From assembly GCA_016197365.1 (NCBI GenBank), contig JACPVS010000031.1, positions 1-64,000 on the forward strand: 64,000 nucleotides of DNA, read 5' to 3'. Below the pieces are notes generated by a model, which ran no database searches, was not told the DNA's origin, and worked only from the letters and a program-made list of their open reading frames with translations. Source of the stretch: Mycolicibacterium cosmeticum (GTDB taxonomy: Bacteria > Actinomycetota > Actinomycetes > Mycobacteriales > Mycobacteriaceae). Below, piece after piece: positions 17,818 to 26,485 of this stretch; position 1 is the stretch's first letter; every line of letters starts with the position of its first letter. The position numbers and the translations under genes are program-made.

Positions 17818-19116
17818 CTAGCTGCGTGGGATGCCGGCGAGCCGGTCGGCGAACTTGGCCTCGGCCGCCGCCCGCAGCCGCAGCAGATGCTCCGACGGGA
17901 ACTGGTCGGGCGCGGGTGCGACGTCCTTGAGCAGTTGGCGCGCCAGCGTCACCTTGTGTACCTCGGTGGGGCCGTCCGCGAGCCCGAGCACGAAGGACTC
18001 CGTCAGGTGCTGGACGAATGGCATCTCGTGCGACGTGCCGAGGGAGCCGTGGATCTGCAGCGCGCGCGCCGACACGTCGTGCAGCACCTTCTGCATCATC
18101 GCCTTGACCGCGGAGATGTCGGCGCGCACCGCGTTGTAGTCATTGAATTTGTCGATCTTCCAGGCGGTTTGGAGTGTCAGCAGCCGGAAGGCCTCGATCT
18201 CCATCCAGGAGTCGGCGATCATCTCCTGGACCAGCTGCTTCTTGGCGAGCATCTCGCCCTGGGTGTAGCGGGAGACGGCCCGCTCGCAGATCATGTCGTA
18301 GATCCGGCGCACCAGGCCGACGGTGCGCATGGCGTGGTGGATGCGGCCACCGCCGAGTCTGGTCTGGGCGACGACGAACGCCCCGCCGCGAGGACCGAGC
18401 ATGTGATCCTCGGGTACCCGGACGTTTTCGTACCGGACATAGCCCTCGCGGCCACCGCCGTCGATCGGCTGATAGCCCAGACCCACGTCGCGCAGCACGT
18501 TGATGCCCGGCGTCTCGCCCGGCACCACGAACATCGAATGCCGCTGGTACGGAGGCGCATCGGGATCGGTCACCGCCATCACGATGAGGAACGACGCCGA
18601 CGAGGCGAACGACGAATACCACTTCTCGCCGTTGATCACCCAGTGCTTGCCGTCCTGTACTGCGCTGGTGGTGAACACCTTCGGGTCCGCGCCGCCCTGG
18701 GGCTCTGTCATGGAGAAGCAGGAGATGATCCGGTTGTCGAGCAGCGGCTCCAGGTAGCGTTCCTTGAGTTCCGGGGTGCCGTAGTGCGCGAGGATCTCAC
18801 TGTTACCGGAATCGGGTGCATGAGAACCGAAGACGATGGGGGCGCATTCGGAGCGGCCCAGTATCTCGTTGAGCAGGGCGAGCTTCATCTGACCGTAGCC
18901 GGGGCCACCGAGATGCGGACCCAGGTGGGTGGCCCACAGCCCTCGCTCCTTGACGATCTTCTGCAGGGGCGGGATCAGGGCCTGGCGCACCGGGTCGGTC
19001 AGGTCGTGCGACTCCTTGACCACATAGTCGATCGGCTCACATTCGGCGCGTACGAATTCGTCGACCCACTCCAGCTGTTGCGCCCATTGGGGATCGGTCG
19101 AGAAGTCCCACGACAT
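17818..19116 (-). CDS. Acyl-CoA dehydrogenase, ACAD10/ACAD11-like
   Basis: 432 aa FAD-dependent acyl-CoA dehydrogenase. Visible blocks: APDSGNSEILAHYGT, ISCFSMTEPQGGADP, WVINGEKWYSS, and C-terminal QIHGSLGTSHEMPFVQHL plus LADGPTEVHKVTLARQL. The APDSGNSE and SCFSMTEP blocks recall the human ACAD11 type more than ordinary beta-oxidation FadE enzymes. In that type, a 4-phospho-acyl-CoA made by an APH-like kinase loses phosphate to give an enoyl-CoA. A matching kinase lies in the same operon. The gene ends 2 bases after the enoyl-CoA hydratase stop region. FadE numbering cannot be assigned. Confidence 0.85.
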   Translation of the reverse strand: MSWDFSTDPQWAQQLEWVDEFVRAECEPIDYVVKESHDLTDPVRQALIPPLQKIVKERGLWATHLGPHLGGPGYGQMKLALLNEILGRSECAPIVFGSHAPDSGNSEILAHYGTPELKERYLEPLLDNRIISCFSMTEPQGGADPKVFTTSAVQDGKHWVINGEKWYSSFASSASFLIVMAVTDPDAPPYQRHSMFVVPGETPGINVLRDVGLGYQPIDGGGREGYVRYENVRVPEDHMLGPRGGAFVVAQTRLGGGRIHHAMRTVGLVRRIYDMICERAVSRYTQGEMLAKKQLVQEMIADSWMEIEAFRLLTLQTAWKIDKFNDYNAVRADISAVKAMMQKVLHDVSARALQIHGSLGTSHEMPFVQHLTESFVLGLADGPTEVHKVTLARQLLKDVAPAPDQFPSEHLLRLRAAAEAKFADRLAGIPRS

Positions 19117-19118
19117 TT

Positions 19119-19880
19119 CTAGTTCCTCTCGCGTGCTGCGTCGGCGTGACTGAGCACCTGGTTGCGGTTCTCGAGTTCGGTTGCGGCGTCCAGGGATGCG
19201 TCGGTATTGGCCTGGAGCGCTCGCTTGGTCAGCTGGACCCCCAGTGCCGACAGGCCGGCCACGCCGGCCGCCAGGGCGACGGCGCGGTGTTCGAGTTGGT
19301 CCGGCTCGATCAGTTCACTCACCAGCCCGCGCTGGTCCGCCTCCACCGCGGACACCGTGCGCCCGGTGAGCATCCAGTCCGCGGCGACGCTGGTGCCGAC
19401 GATGCGGGGCAGGTGGTAGCTCATGCCCATTTCACCGCCGGAGAGTCCGAGCAGGATGGCGCCGTTCCCGAACGATGCTGCGGTCGAGCAGATTCGGATG
19501 TCGGATGCCAGGCACAGGGCGAAGCCGGCGCCGACGCACGGCCCGTTGACGGCGGCGATGACGGGCTGCGGCAGTGCGCGGATCGCCTCGGGCAGCGCGA
19601 CCATCGACTCCTGGAAGCGCAGCCGATCGACGGCGGGGTCGGTGGCGGTCGGTATCCCGTCGCCGAAGTTGCGCGTGTCCAGTCCGGAGCAGAATCCGCG
19701 GCCGCTGCCGGTCAGCACGACGGCTCGCACGTCGGTCGACGTCGCCAGGTCGGTCAGCGTCCGGATCAGTTCATCCCGCATCGTCTGGTTGATGGCATTG
19801 AGCCGTTCGGGCCGATCGAGGCGCAGCACGACGACGCCGGGTGCCGGCGTCTCGATCGAGATGGTCTGTGGCACGGTCAT
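19119..19880 (-). CDS. Enoyl-CoA hydratase/isomerase
   Basis: 253-aa crotonase-fold protein. The oxyanion-hole segments are GRGFCSGLDTRNF and NGPCVGAGFALCLASDIRI. The second catalytic Glu region reads LGLSGGEMGMSYHLPRIVG, where canonical hydratases have two Glu. The product may therefore be a hydratase or an isomerase. Start ATG 19880 overlaps the thiolase stop as ATGA. It sits between the thiolase and the acyl-CoA dehydrogenase, consistent with a beta-oxidation-type set. Confidence 0.86.
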   Translation of the reverse strand: MTVPQTISIETPAPGVVVLRLDRPERLNAINQTMRDELIRTLTDLATSTDVRAVVLTGSGRGFCSGLDTRNFGDGIPTATDPAVDRLRFQESMVALPEAIRALPQPVIAAVNGPCVGAGFALCLASDIRICSTAASFGNGAILLGLSGGEMGMSYHLPRIVGTSVAADWMLTGRTVSAVEADQRGLVSELIEPDQLEHRAVALAAGVAGLSALGVQLTKRALQANTDASLDAATELENRNQVLSHADAARERN

Positions 19881-21109
19881 ACCCGCTCGATGATCGTGGC
19901 GGTGCCCATGCCGCCGCCGGTACACATGGTGACAAGTCCGGTGCTCAGGTCTCGGCGCTCCAGTTCGTCGAGCACCGTACCGATCAACATGGCGCCCGTC
20001 GCGCCGATCGGGTGCCCGAGTGCGATGGCTCCGCCGTTGACGTTCACCACATCGGGGTCGAGGTGCAGGTCGCGGATCGTCTTCATGGGCACGGCGGCGA
20101 ACGCCTCGTTGATCTCCCACAGGTCGATGTCGGCGGGGCTCATGCCGGCCCTGGCCAGGGCGCGTTCAGCCGCCGGAGCCGGTGCGGTCAGCATGATGAT
20201 CGGTTCGGAACCGACGGCGGCGGTGGCCCGGACCCGGGCGCGGGGCGTGACGCCGTGTGCCTGCACCCAGGCGTCCGAGGCGATCAGGGCGGCGGCCGCG
20301 CCGTCGACCACGCCGGAGGAGTTGCCCGCGTGGTGCACGTGGTCGATCGCGGTGATGCCGGGGTAGCGGGCCAGGCAGATCTCGTCATAGCTGCGGGACT
20401 CGCCCTCGGCGCGGTCGGCGCCGAGCGCGGTGAAGGCGGGCCGGAGCTTGGCCAGCGCGTCGGGCGTGGTGCCGGGGCGGGGGTGTTCGTCGCGGTCGCA
20501 CACCACGGTGCCGTCGGCGTCGGTGACGGCAACCAACGATCTGGTGAACCGACCCTCGGCGATCGCGGTGCCGGCCCGCTGTTGGCTCTGTGCGGCGTAC
20601 TCATCCACCGCGGTACGGGTGAAGCCCTCCAGGGTGGCGATCAGGTCCGCCGAAACACCCTGCGGCACGGTGGGGTAGCGGGCCCGCAGCGCGGGATTGC
20701 CACCGTCGATGGTCACCGAACCCGCGGTGAGGTTCCATCGGGACATCGACTCCACACCGCCGCCGATCACCAGATCCTGTGCCCCGCTGCCGACCCCCGT
20801 CGCCGCCACGGTGATGGCCTGCTGGCCGGAGCCGCAGAACCTGTTCAGCGTCATGCCGGGCACCGTCTCGGGCCAGCCGGCCAGCAAGACCGAGAGCCGG
20901 GCGATGTCGTCGCCGTGGTCGCCGGCCAGCAGGCCGTTACCGGCGATCACGTCGTCCACCTCGACAGGGTCGAAGCCGTGCCGCGCGACGAGTGCCTGCA
21001 AGCATTGGGCGAACAATGCCTGCGGGTGGATGCCGTGCAGTCCGCCCTCGGCACGGCCGCGGCCCCGCGGTGTTCGCACGACATCCAGGATCCACGCGGA
21101 ATCCGCCAT
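19877..21109 (-). CDS. Acetyl-CoA acyltransferase (thiolase)
   Basis: 410-aa thiolase. Catalytic Cys in NRFCGSGQQA (near residue 90), NEAFA, GGAIALGHPIGATGA (catalytic His) and CTGGGMGTA (second catalytic Cys) are all present. It is the first gene of the minus-strand catabolic operon, divergent from the TetR gene. The ATG at 21109 has an AGAAGG sequence 8 bases upstream; the GTG at 21118 lies too close to that site. It probably performs the final thiolytic cleavage releasing acetyl-CoA or propionyl-CoA. Confidence 0.9.
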   Translation of the reverse strand: MADSAWILDVVRTPRGRGRAEGGLHGIHPQALFAQCLQALVARHGFDPVEVDDVIAGNGLLAGDHGDDIARLSVLLAGWPETVPGMTLNRFCGSGQQAITVAATGVGSGAQDLVIGGGVESMSRWNLTAGSVTIDGGNPALRARYPTVPQGVSADLIATLEGFTRTAVDEYAAQSQQRAGTAIAEGRFTRSLVAVTDADGTVVCDRDEHPRPGTTPDALAKLRPAFTALGADRAEGESRSYDEICLARYPGITAIDHVHHAGNSSGVVDGAAAALIASDAWVQAHGVTPRARVRATAAVGSEPIIMLTAPAPAAERALARAGMSPADIDLWEINEAFAAVPMKTIRDLHLDPDVVNVNGGAIALGHPIGATGAMLIGTVLDELERRDLSTGLVTMCTGGGMGTATIIERV

Positions 21110-21180
21110 CGTCAGCACCTTCTCTTCTGAATTTGTCCGCCGTCGTCCACTGCACGTTAGAACATTGCGGCATAACCTAC

Positions 21181-21192
21181 TCCCGAACGGGA
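21181..21192. promoter_or_regulatory. Candidate TetR operator in the divergent promoter
   Basis: TCCCG-AA-CGGGA, a perfect 5-bp-arm inverted repeat, lies 20 bases before the TetR start and 72 bases from the thiolase start. It is flanked by AT-rich DNA (AAAAAATATTAGG) unusual for this genome. Its position suits repression of both divergent operons by the adjacent TetR protein. No other copy was noticed in the window. Confidence 0.45.
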
Positions 21193-21212
21193 AAAAATAT
21201 TAGGGTGGGCTG

Positions 21213-21881
21213 ATGAACGCAGTGCCGCCCGCCCGTCAACGGGGCAGGCCCCGGCAGATCAGCCGTGAGCGCATCGTGTCGGCAGCCAGGGAACTGCCGC
21301 CGGAGGCGCTCACCATGCAGGCGGTGGCCGACGCCCTGGGCGTGGACCCGAAGGCGCTGAACTATCACGTCGGTGACCGTGAGGGTCTGCGCGAGCTGGT
21401 GGCGCTCGACGTCTTCGAATCGGAGCTGCGCCGCGTCTCGTTGCCCGCCGACGGCGACTGGCGGGTGGTGGTCGGCTCCTATGCCTGCGCGTTGCGCGAC
21501 GCGTTCATCGAGCTCGGCGTGCTGGCCACCTCGTTCCACCTTCCGGCGGCCAGCGGGCTGGGCGCGCTGGCACCCGTCGAATGCGTGCTGCAGGTGTTGG
21601 TGGACGCCGGCTTCGGCATCGATCAGGCGGGCCGGGCGCTGACACTGATCACCGAGACCGCATACGCCGCGGGCCGCTCGGCGGTGCTGGCGGCGCAGAA
21701 CCGGGTGCACCCGAACGTCCCCGAGGTGGTGGGCGCACTGCAGCGCGCGGGGGAGACCGATTTCCCGATCCTGCGCCAGGTGGTGGCCTCGGGCGCAAGT
21801 GCCGACGGAGGCCAGCTCGACTTCAATCTGGCCGTCATCATCGCCGGGCTGGAGCGTGCGCTGGACGGTGGGGCGCGGTGA
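21213..21881 (+). CDS. TetR family transcriptional regulator of the divergent catabolic operons
   Basis: 222 aa. The N-terminal helix-turn-helix covers about residues 15-65 (ISRERIVSAARELPPEALTM, then VADALGVDPKALNYHVGDREGL). The C-terminal ligand domain is helical (VLQVLVDAGFGIDQAGRALTLI). It is the first gene of the plus-strand operon and is followed by an LLM gene overlapping as GTGA. Divergence from the thiolase operon suggests it controls both. Its ligand would probably be a pathway acyl-CoA, by analogy with KstR- and FadR-like TetR regulators; this is inference. Confidence 0.88.
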   Translation: MNAVPPARQRGRPRQISRERIVSAARELPPEALTMQAVADALGVDPKALNYHVGDREGLRELVALDVFESELRRVSLPADGDWRVVVGSYACALRDAFIELGVLATSFHLPAASGLGALAPVECVLQVLVDAGFGIDQAGRALTLITETAYAAGRSAVLAAQNRVHPNVPEVVGALQRAGETDFPILRQVVASGASADGGQLDFNLAVIIAGLERALDGGAR

Positions 21882-23008
21882 AGGTGCAGCCGGCCGCGTT
21901 CCTGCGGACCACCCTCCCGTTGGGCATAGAGCTGCTCGAGCAGTACGACTCCGGGCGCTACCACTCGATCTGGCTTCCCGACCACATGGTCAGCTTCTGG
22001 CCGGATTCGATCTGGACGCCCGAATTCACCGACCTGGCAACGGTTTCCCCGTCACCGCACCGCCACCTCGACGGCATGGCCGTGGCGGCGGCGGCCGCGG
22101 TACTCACCCACCGGACGCCGATCGTCACCACGGTGGTGGACACGGTGCGCAGGCACCCCGCGATGCTGGCCCAGACGGCGCTGACGCTGGATCACCTGTC
22201 CCGTGGGCGGTTCGTCCTCGGGCTCGGGTCGGGCGAACTGGAGAACACCGTCCCCTACGGCTTCGACTTCGACAAGCCGGTCGCCCGATTCGAGGAAGCC
22301 CTCACCGTCATCCGATTGCTCTGGGACAGCGACGGTCCCGTCGACTTCGACGGCCGGTTCTATCACCTGGAGCATGCCCGCCTCGACGCCGAACCCTACG
22401 GCGGCACGTGCCCGCCGATCTGGATCGGGGCGGCCGGGCCGCGGATGCTCGGCATCACCGGCAGGCACGCCGACGGGTGGTGGCCCAACGGCGCGTACAC
22501 GCCGCAGGACTACGCCGCGAAGCTGACGGTGGTCCGCGACGCCGCCGAGCGGGCCGGCCGGGACCCGTCGGCGATCGTCCCGGCCGTCACCCAGATCTGC
22601 CTCATCGGCGACGAGGACGAACTGGCACAGATGCTCGCGACCCCGCTGGTGAAGGCGATCATCCTGCTGGTCACCGCCGAGGACCTGCGCAGGTTCGGCC
22701 ATCAGCATCCGATGGGGCCGACCTGGCGCGGCATCATGGACTTCGATCCGGTGCGGTTGTCCCGGGAGCAGATCATCGCGTTCTGTGATCGGGTCGATAC
22801 CCGCGCGATCCGGGACATCTTCCCGTGCGGCACCCCAAAACAGGTGGCGCACAAAGTGAAGGACTTCTGCGATGCCGGGATGCGGGTGTTCAAGATCATG
22901 GACTACGGCGGCATGGCCGGCCTGGAGTTCGCGTCGCGGTCGGCGGCAAAGGTACGTGAAACGGAGGACGAAGTGCTCAAGCTGGTCGGTGCGGTGGCCC
23001 ATGACTGA
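21878..23008 (+). CDS. LLM class (F420-type) oxidoreductase
   Basis: 376 aa starting from GTG 21878, overlapping the TetR stop (GTGA). Family blocks: HSIWLPDHMVSFWPDS, HRTPIVTTVVDTVRRHPAMLAQTALTLDHLSRG, RFVLGLGSGE, PPIWIGAAGPRML. The length and the long C-terminal part with GTPKQVAHKVKDFCDAG fit phthiodiolone-ketoreductase-like or alkanal-monooxygenase-like members. A longer frame upstream merely reads through the TetR gene. Its 3' end overlaps the next gene by 8 bases. Substrate is unknown; it is distinct in sequence from the LLM gene at 15186. Confidence 0.86.
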   Translation: MKVQPAAFLRTTLPLGIELLEQYDSGRYHSIWLPDHMVSFWPDSIWTPEFTDLATVSPSPHRHLDGMAVAAAAAVLTHRTPIVTTVVDTVRRHPAMLAQTALTLDHLSRGRFVLGLGSGELENTVPYGFDFDKPVARFEEALTVIRLLWDSDGPVDFDGRFYHLEHARLDAEPYGGTCPPIWIGAAGPRMLGITGRHADGWWPNGAYTPQDYAAKLTVVRDAAERAGRDPSAIVPAVTQICLIGDEDELAQMLATPLVKAIILLVTAEDLRRFGHQHPMGPTWRGIMDFDPVRLSREQIIAFCDRVDTRAIRDIFPCGTPKQVAHKVKDFCDAGMRVFKIMDYGGMAGLEFASRSAAKVRETEDEVLKLVGAVAHD

Positions 23009-24173
23009 CACCACGCTGGACGCCGGTGCGTTGCTCGCCGACGCGCAGGCCCGGACCGGCCTGACCGACTGGGGTGACCCCACGCTGCCGGAACGCTTCG
23101 GTGCGGTGGTCGAACTCCTCACCGCCGCAGGCATGGACGACGCGGGCCGCCGGCACGCCGCGCAGGTTTGCGGTGAGCTGTTGACCTCGCGACTGGAGTT
23201 CTTCGAAGATCGGCGCCGATACCCGGTGGCCGACGAGGTGATCTCGGCACCGATGTTCGTGACCGGCGAACCCCGCACCGGAACGACGTTGATGCATGCG
23301 CTGATGTCGGTGGACCCCGACGCCCGGGCGCTGCGGTTCTGGGAAGTGATGTACCCGTCCGGGCCACCGGGATTGGCCGATGCCGCCGATCCGAGACGAG
23401 CCCGCGCCGACCAGAATTGGCGGGAGATCAACGCCAAACTGCCGAAATGGCTGCACTCACACCCGTACAACGACATGCTCGGCGGCGGCCTGCCCGAGGA
23501 CGAACGCACCTGGGCCTTCGACTTCCGGGTGATGACCCCGACGGCCTGGTGGCGGGTGCCATTGCCGCCGGTGGTGCAGGGCCTCCCCGTCGACCCCGCG
23601 GCCCAGTACCGCCTGCACCGGATGATGCTGCAGCAGTTCCAGCTCGGCCGGCCGTCGAAGTACTGGGTGCTCAAGGGTTTCCACGGATTCCGGCTGAAGG
23701 AGTTCTTCGATGCCTACCCGGATGCCACCCTGGTCTGGTTGCACCGGGATCCGGTGCAGGTGGCCGCGTCGCGGACCATGATGATGGCCGACATCACCGA
23801 GGGTATCGCCGGTCCGGTCGACCTGTCGGCGGCGGCGAAACTGCACCTGGAGTTGACCAGGGCCGGCATCGCCAACACGATGTCCAACCCGTTCACCGAC
23901 GACCCGCGGATACTGCACGTGCGCTACGCGGACTTCGTGGCCGACCAGATCGCTACCGTGGCAGAGTATTACGCCTTCAGTGGCCGGGAGTTGACCCCGC
24001 AGGCCGAAGCGGCGATGCGCAGTTACCTGGCGAACAACAAGGGTGACCGGCACGGGAAATTCCGGTACTCGACGACCGTGCTGACCGATATCGGGGAGGA
24101 CCTCGACGCCCTGCACGAGGAATTCCGGCCGTTCCGCGAGCGGTTCGGCGTCGAGATCGAGAACCGGGCCTAG
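23001..24173 (+). CDS. Sulfotransferase family protein
   Basis: 390 aa (MTDTTLDAGALLADAQ). The 5'-phosphosulfate loop is EPRTGTTLMHALM (near residue 90), and the 3'-phosphate region is LVWLHRDPVQVAASRTMMM. The mid part has WVLKGFHGFRLKEFFDAYPDA. These are hallmarks of the Sulfotransfer_3-type family common in mycobacteria, whose substrates are mostly unknown. Start overlaps the LLM stop by 8 bases, so coupling is likely. In this operon it may act on the same lipid or terpenoid substrate; whether it really sulfates anything cannot be told from sequence. Confidence 0.85.
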   Translation: MTDTTLDAGALLADAQARTGLTDWGDPTLPERFGAVVELLTAAGMDDAGRRHAAQVCGELLTSRLEFFEDRRRYPVADEVISAPMFVTGEPRTGTTLMHALMSVDPDARALRFWEVMYPSGPPGLADAADPRRARADQNWREINAKLPKWLHSHPYNDMLGGGLPEDERTWAFDFRVMTPTAWWRVPLPPVVQGLPVDPAAQYRLHRMMLQQFQLGRPSKYWVLKGFHGFRLKEFFDAYPDATLVWLHRDPVQVAASRTMMMADITEGIAGPVDLSAAAKLHLELTRAGIANTMSNPFTDDPRILHVRYADFVADQIATVAEYYAFSGRELTPQAEAAMRSYLANNKGDRHGKFRYSTTVLTDIGEDLDALHEEFRPFRERFGVEIENRA

Positions 24174-24175
24174 CC

Positions 24176-24982
24176 GTGCATCCCCGCGTCAGCGTGCACC
24201 AGGTTGCGTTCGCACATGAGAACGTTACGGCCTTCGCCGCGCACTGCCGCGCGCTCGGGGTCGGGCACCTGACGCTGGCCACGCCGCTGCTACCGCACGG
24301 CGGCGTGGACGACATCCGCCGATCGATCGCCGCCGGCGGTCCCCGGGTGGCGAACCTTAACCATCCGTTCGCCACGTATCCCGATCTGGCTGCCGACCGC
24401 GGCAAGGCCACGGCAAAGCTGTTGCAGGCCATCGACATCGGCGCCCAGTTGGGTGCGGACACCATCTACCTGCTGACCGGCGGCCGGGGCTCGCTCACCT
24501 GGGAGCAGGCGGCCCAGCGGTTCGCCGAACTCGTCGCCCCGTGCCAGACCGTCGCGGCGGCGGCCGGGGTGCGCCTGCTTGTCGAGAACGCATCGGCATT
24601 CAACGCGGACATCCACATCGCGCACACGCTGGCGGACACGTTGCGCCTGGCCGATATCGCGGGCGTCGGGGTCTGTCTGGAACTGCACGCCTGCTGGATG
24701 GAGGCGGATTTGCCGCAGCTGATCGAGCGCGCCATGCCGATCATCGGGCTGGTGCAGGTCAGCGACTACGTGCTGGGCGACCGCAGCGCACCGTGCCGTG
24801 CCGTGCCCGGTGACGGCGCCATTCCCCTGCAACGGCTGCTCGGGGAGATCCTGGCCGCCGGCTACGACGGCCTCTTCGACCTGGAGTTGGTCGGCCCGCG
24901 GATCGACACCGAAGGAGCGGCCGCCGCGACCACCCGTGGTGCCCGACGACTTTCCGAACTTCTCACCACCTTGGGGGCCTGA
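24176..24982 (+). CDS. TIM-barrel sugar phosphate isomerase/epimerase-like protein
   Basis: 268 aa, GTG start 2 bases after the sulfotransferase stop. It has the AP_endonuclease_2 barrel signature: TIYLLTGGRGSLTWEQAAQRF, RLLVENAS, VCLELHACWMEADL, LVQVSDYVLGDRS and DGLFDLELVGPRI. Acidic and His residues at barrel ends (VEN, LELH, QVSDY, DLELVG) could bind a divalent metal. This fold serves xylose-isomerase-like enzymes, epimerases and inositol catabolic enzymes. In a lipid or steroid-type operon its substrate is uncertain. It ends 2 bases before the DUF1214 gene. Confidence 0.78.
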   Translation: MHPRVSVHQVAFAHENVTAFAAHCRALGVGHLTLATPLLPHGGVDDIRRSIAAGGPRVANLNHPFATYPDLAADRGKATAKLLQAIDIGAQLGADTIYLLTGGRGSLTWEQAAQRFAELVAPCQTVAAAAGVRLLVENASAFNADIHIAHTLADTLRLADIAGVGVCLELHACWMEADLPQLIERAMPIIGLVQVSDYVLGDRSAPCRAVPGDGAIPLQRLLGEILAAGYDGLFDLELVGPRIDTEGAAAATTRGARRLSELLTTLGA

Positions 24983-24984
24983 CG

Positions 24985-26217
24985 ATGGCGTATGGGGACG
25001 GGCCCGCGGACGATGCGCTGCGTGCCGCGTGGCGGCAGTTCTGCGAACAGTTGGCTGCGGCCGGTGACCAGGTGTTCAAGGAGGCCAACCCGAGCGCGCC
25101 GCTCATGCGGGCCGACGCGTTCCGATTCCTCACCCAGAACCTGGGCCAGGCGTTCGATCTCGCTCTGGAGACCAAGGATCCGGCGTTCCCGCAGCTGCAC
25201 CCGCTCTGCACGCCGACCCGCAAACTGGGCGGCGACGTCGCCGATTTCACCTACCGGCAGGCCTGGATCGACGGCGCGCACACCTACCGGATCACCGGTG
25301 AGCGCGGCACCGCGCGCTGGCTCAACATCACCGTGCAGGGACCCCGTCCGGTCACCATCCCCGGCACCGACTGGCCGTCGCTGCACGAACCCTTCGGGGA
25401 CATCCCCGAGACCAACATCTTTGGCCACCAATTGCACACCGAGAACGGCCATTTCGAGCTGTACATCGGCGGGGCGGAACGACCGGGCAACTGGCTGCCC
25501 ACCACCCCGGGGAGCCGGAAACTGTTCATCCGGGAGGCATTCGACGACTGGTTCGAGACGCCGACCGCGTTGTCCATCGAACGTCTCGGGATGGACGGGC
25601 CCCGGCCGGTCCCCACGTCCGGCGACATGGTCGAGGCGATGCGATGGGCGGGCGACTTCCTCACCGGCGCGATGCGTGACTGGCCGGAGCATTCCTGGAA
25701 TTACTCAGGGGGAGTGTGTGATCCGGCATATCTCAACCAGTTCCCGCCCGACAAGGTCGCCGACACGGAGTCCGACGCCAAACGCGGGCGGATGGCCGCA
25801 CACATGGTGTGGGCCCTGGAACCCGACGAGGCGCTGATCGTCGAGATGGACCAGCACGACGGGTTCTGGATCTTCGGCATGGGCGGAGTGTTCGCCGGCA
25901 GCATGGACTTCCTCTACCGCCCGGTGAGTTACACCCCGGCGCGCACCGCCGTCGACGGTGACGGCGTCGTGCGGCTGGTGCTGGCGCATGACGACCCCGG
26001 TGTGCACAACTGGCTCGATACGCAGCGGATGTCGAACGGGAACCTGACCTACCGGAATCTGCTGAGCCAGAACCCGGCCGCGTTGCGTACCCGGCTGGTG
26101 AAACGTGCGGAGCTCCAGGAGGCGCTACCGCCGGATACCGCGACGGTGACCGGGGATGAACGCGTCCGGCAGTTGCACGACCGCTACCACAGCGTCAAGC
26201 TGCGTTACGGAATCTAG
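24985..26217 (+). CDS. DUF1214 domain-containing protein
   Basis: 410 aa with no signal peptide. The middle and C-terminal parts contain DFTYRQAWIDGAHTYRITGERGT, the FELYIGG strand, and MVWALEPDEALIVEMDQHDGFW, followed by a beta-rich region. These match DUF1214 proteins common in mycobacteria and linked by context to lipid or steroid metabolism; no activity is established. It closes the five-gene plus-strand operon. Length and composition are similar to relatives. DUF1254, its frequent partner domain, is not obvious here. Confidence 0.72.
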   Translation: MAYGDGPADDALRAAWRQFCEQLAAAGDQVFKEANPSAPLMRADAFRFLTQNLGQAFDLALETKDPAFPQLHPLCTPTRKLGGDVADFTYRQAWIDGAHTYRITGERGTARWLNITVQGPRPVTIPGTDWPSLHEPFGDIPETNIFGHQLHTENGHFELYIGGAERPGNWLPTTPGSRKLFIREAFDDWFETPTALSIERLGMDGPRPVPTSGDMVEAMRWAGDFLTGAMRDWPEHSWNYSGGVCDPAYLNQFPPDKVADTESDAKRGRMAAHMVWALEPDEALIVEMDQHDGFWIFGMGGVFAGSMDFLYRPVSYTPARTAVDGDGVVRLVLAHDDPGVHNWLDTQRMSNGNLTYRNLLSQNPAALRTRLVKRAELQEALPPDTATVTGDERVRQLHDRYHSVKLRYGI

Positions 26218-26220
26218 GGT

Positions 26221-26445
26221 TCAGTCGGCGAGCTGTTCGGCGCGGTGGCTGTCGACCGCGAAGAGGACCAGGCTGGCGATGAACCCGGTGGCGGCGGCCA
26301 CCGCCAGGATCACCGCGGTGGCGGTATGTCCGCCGAGGGCCAACGCGAGAGAACCTGTGATCGCGATCAGGGCCGCGAAGTTGAGGAGAAGCCCGATGGT
26401 GGCGGGCGCGTCGTCGCGCGTCTCCGAGGTGACCAGTGTGCTCAT
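26221..26445 (-). CDS. Small two-TM membrane protein
   Basis: 74 aa from ATG 26445 (MSTLVTSETRDDAPATIG). Two hydrophobic helices (LLLNFAALIAITGSLALAL, then AVILAVAAATGFIASLVLFAV) are separated by a GGHT turn, and the tail is hydrophilic (DSHRAEQLAD). This is the usual form of short actinobacterial membrane proteins of unknown role. The stop lies 3 bases from the convergent DUF1214 stop. A longer in-frame start at 26535 gives a Cys/Pro-rich, unlikely N terminus and overlaps the Rieske gene. Confidence 0.6.
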   Translation of the reverse strand: MSTLVTSETRDDAPATIGLLLNFAALIAITGSLALALGGHTATAVILAVAAATGFIASLVLFAVDSHRAEQLAD

Positions 26446-26485
26446 GGCGGAGCAATTACCCATTACTGCGGGGCGGAAAACCTCC

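Noticed and set aside
17026..19122. 698-codon plus-strand frame
   Set aside because: Antisense to SDR and acyl-CoA dehydrogenase, both with clear active-site motifs; no motif in the long frame.
22052..23674. 540-codon minus-strand frame
   Set aside because: Antisense to the LLM and sulfotransferase genes, which carry family motifs and overlap each other as expected for an operon.
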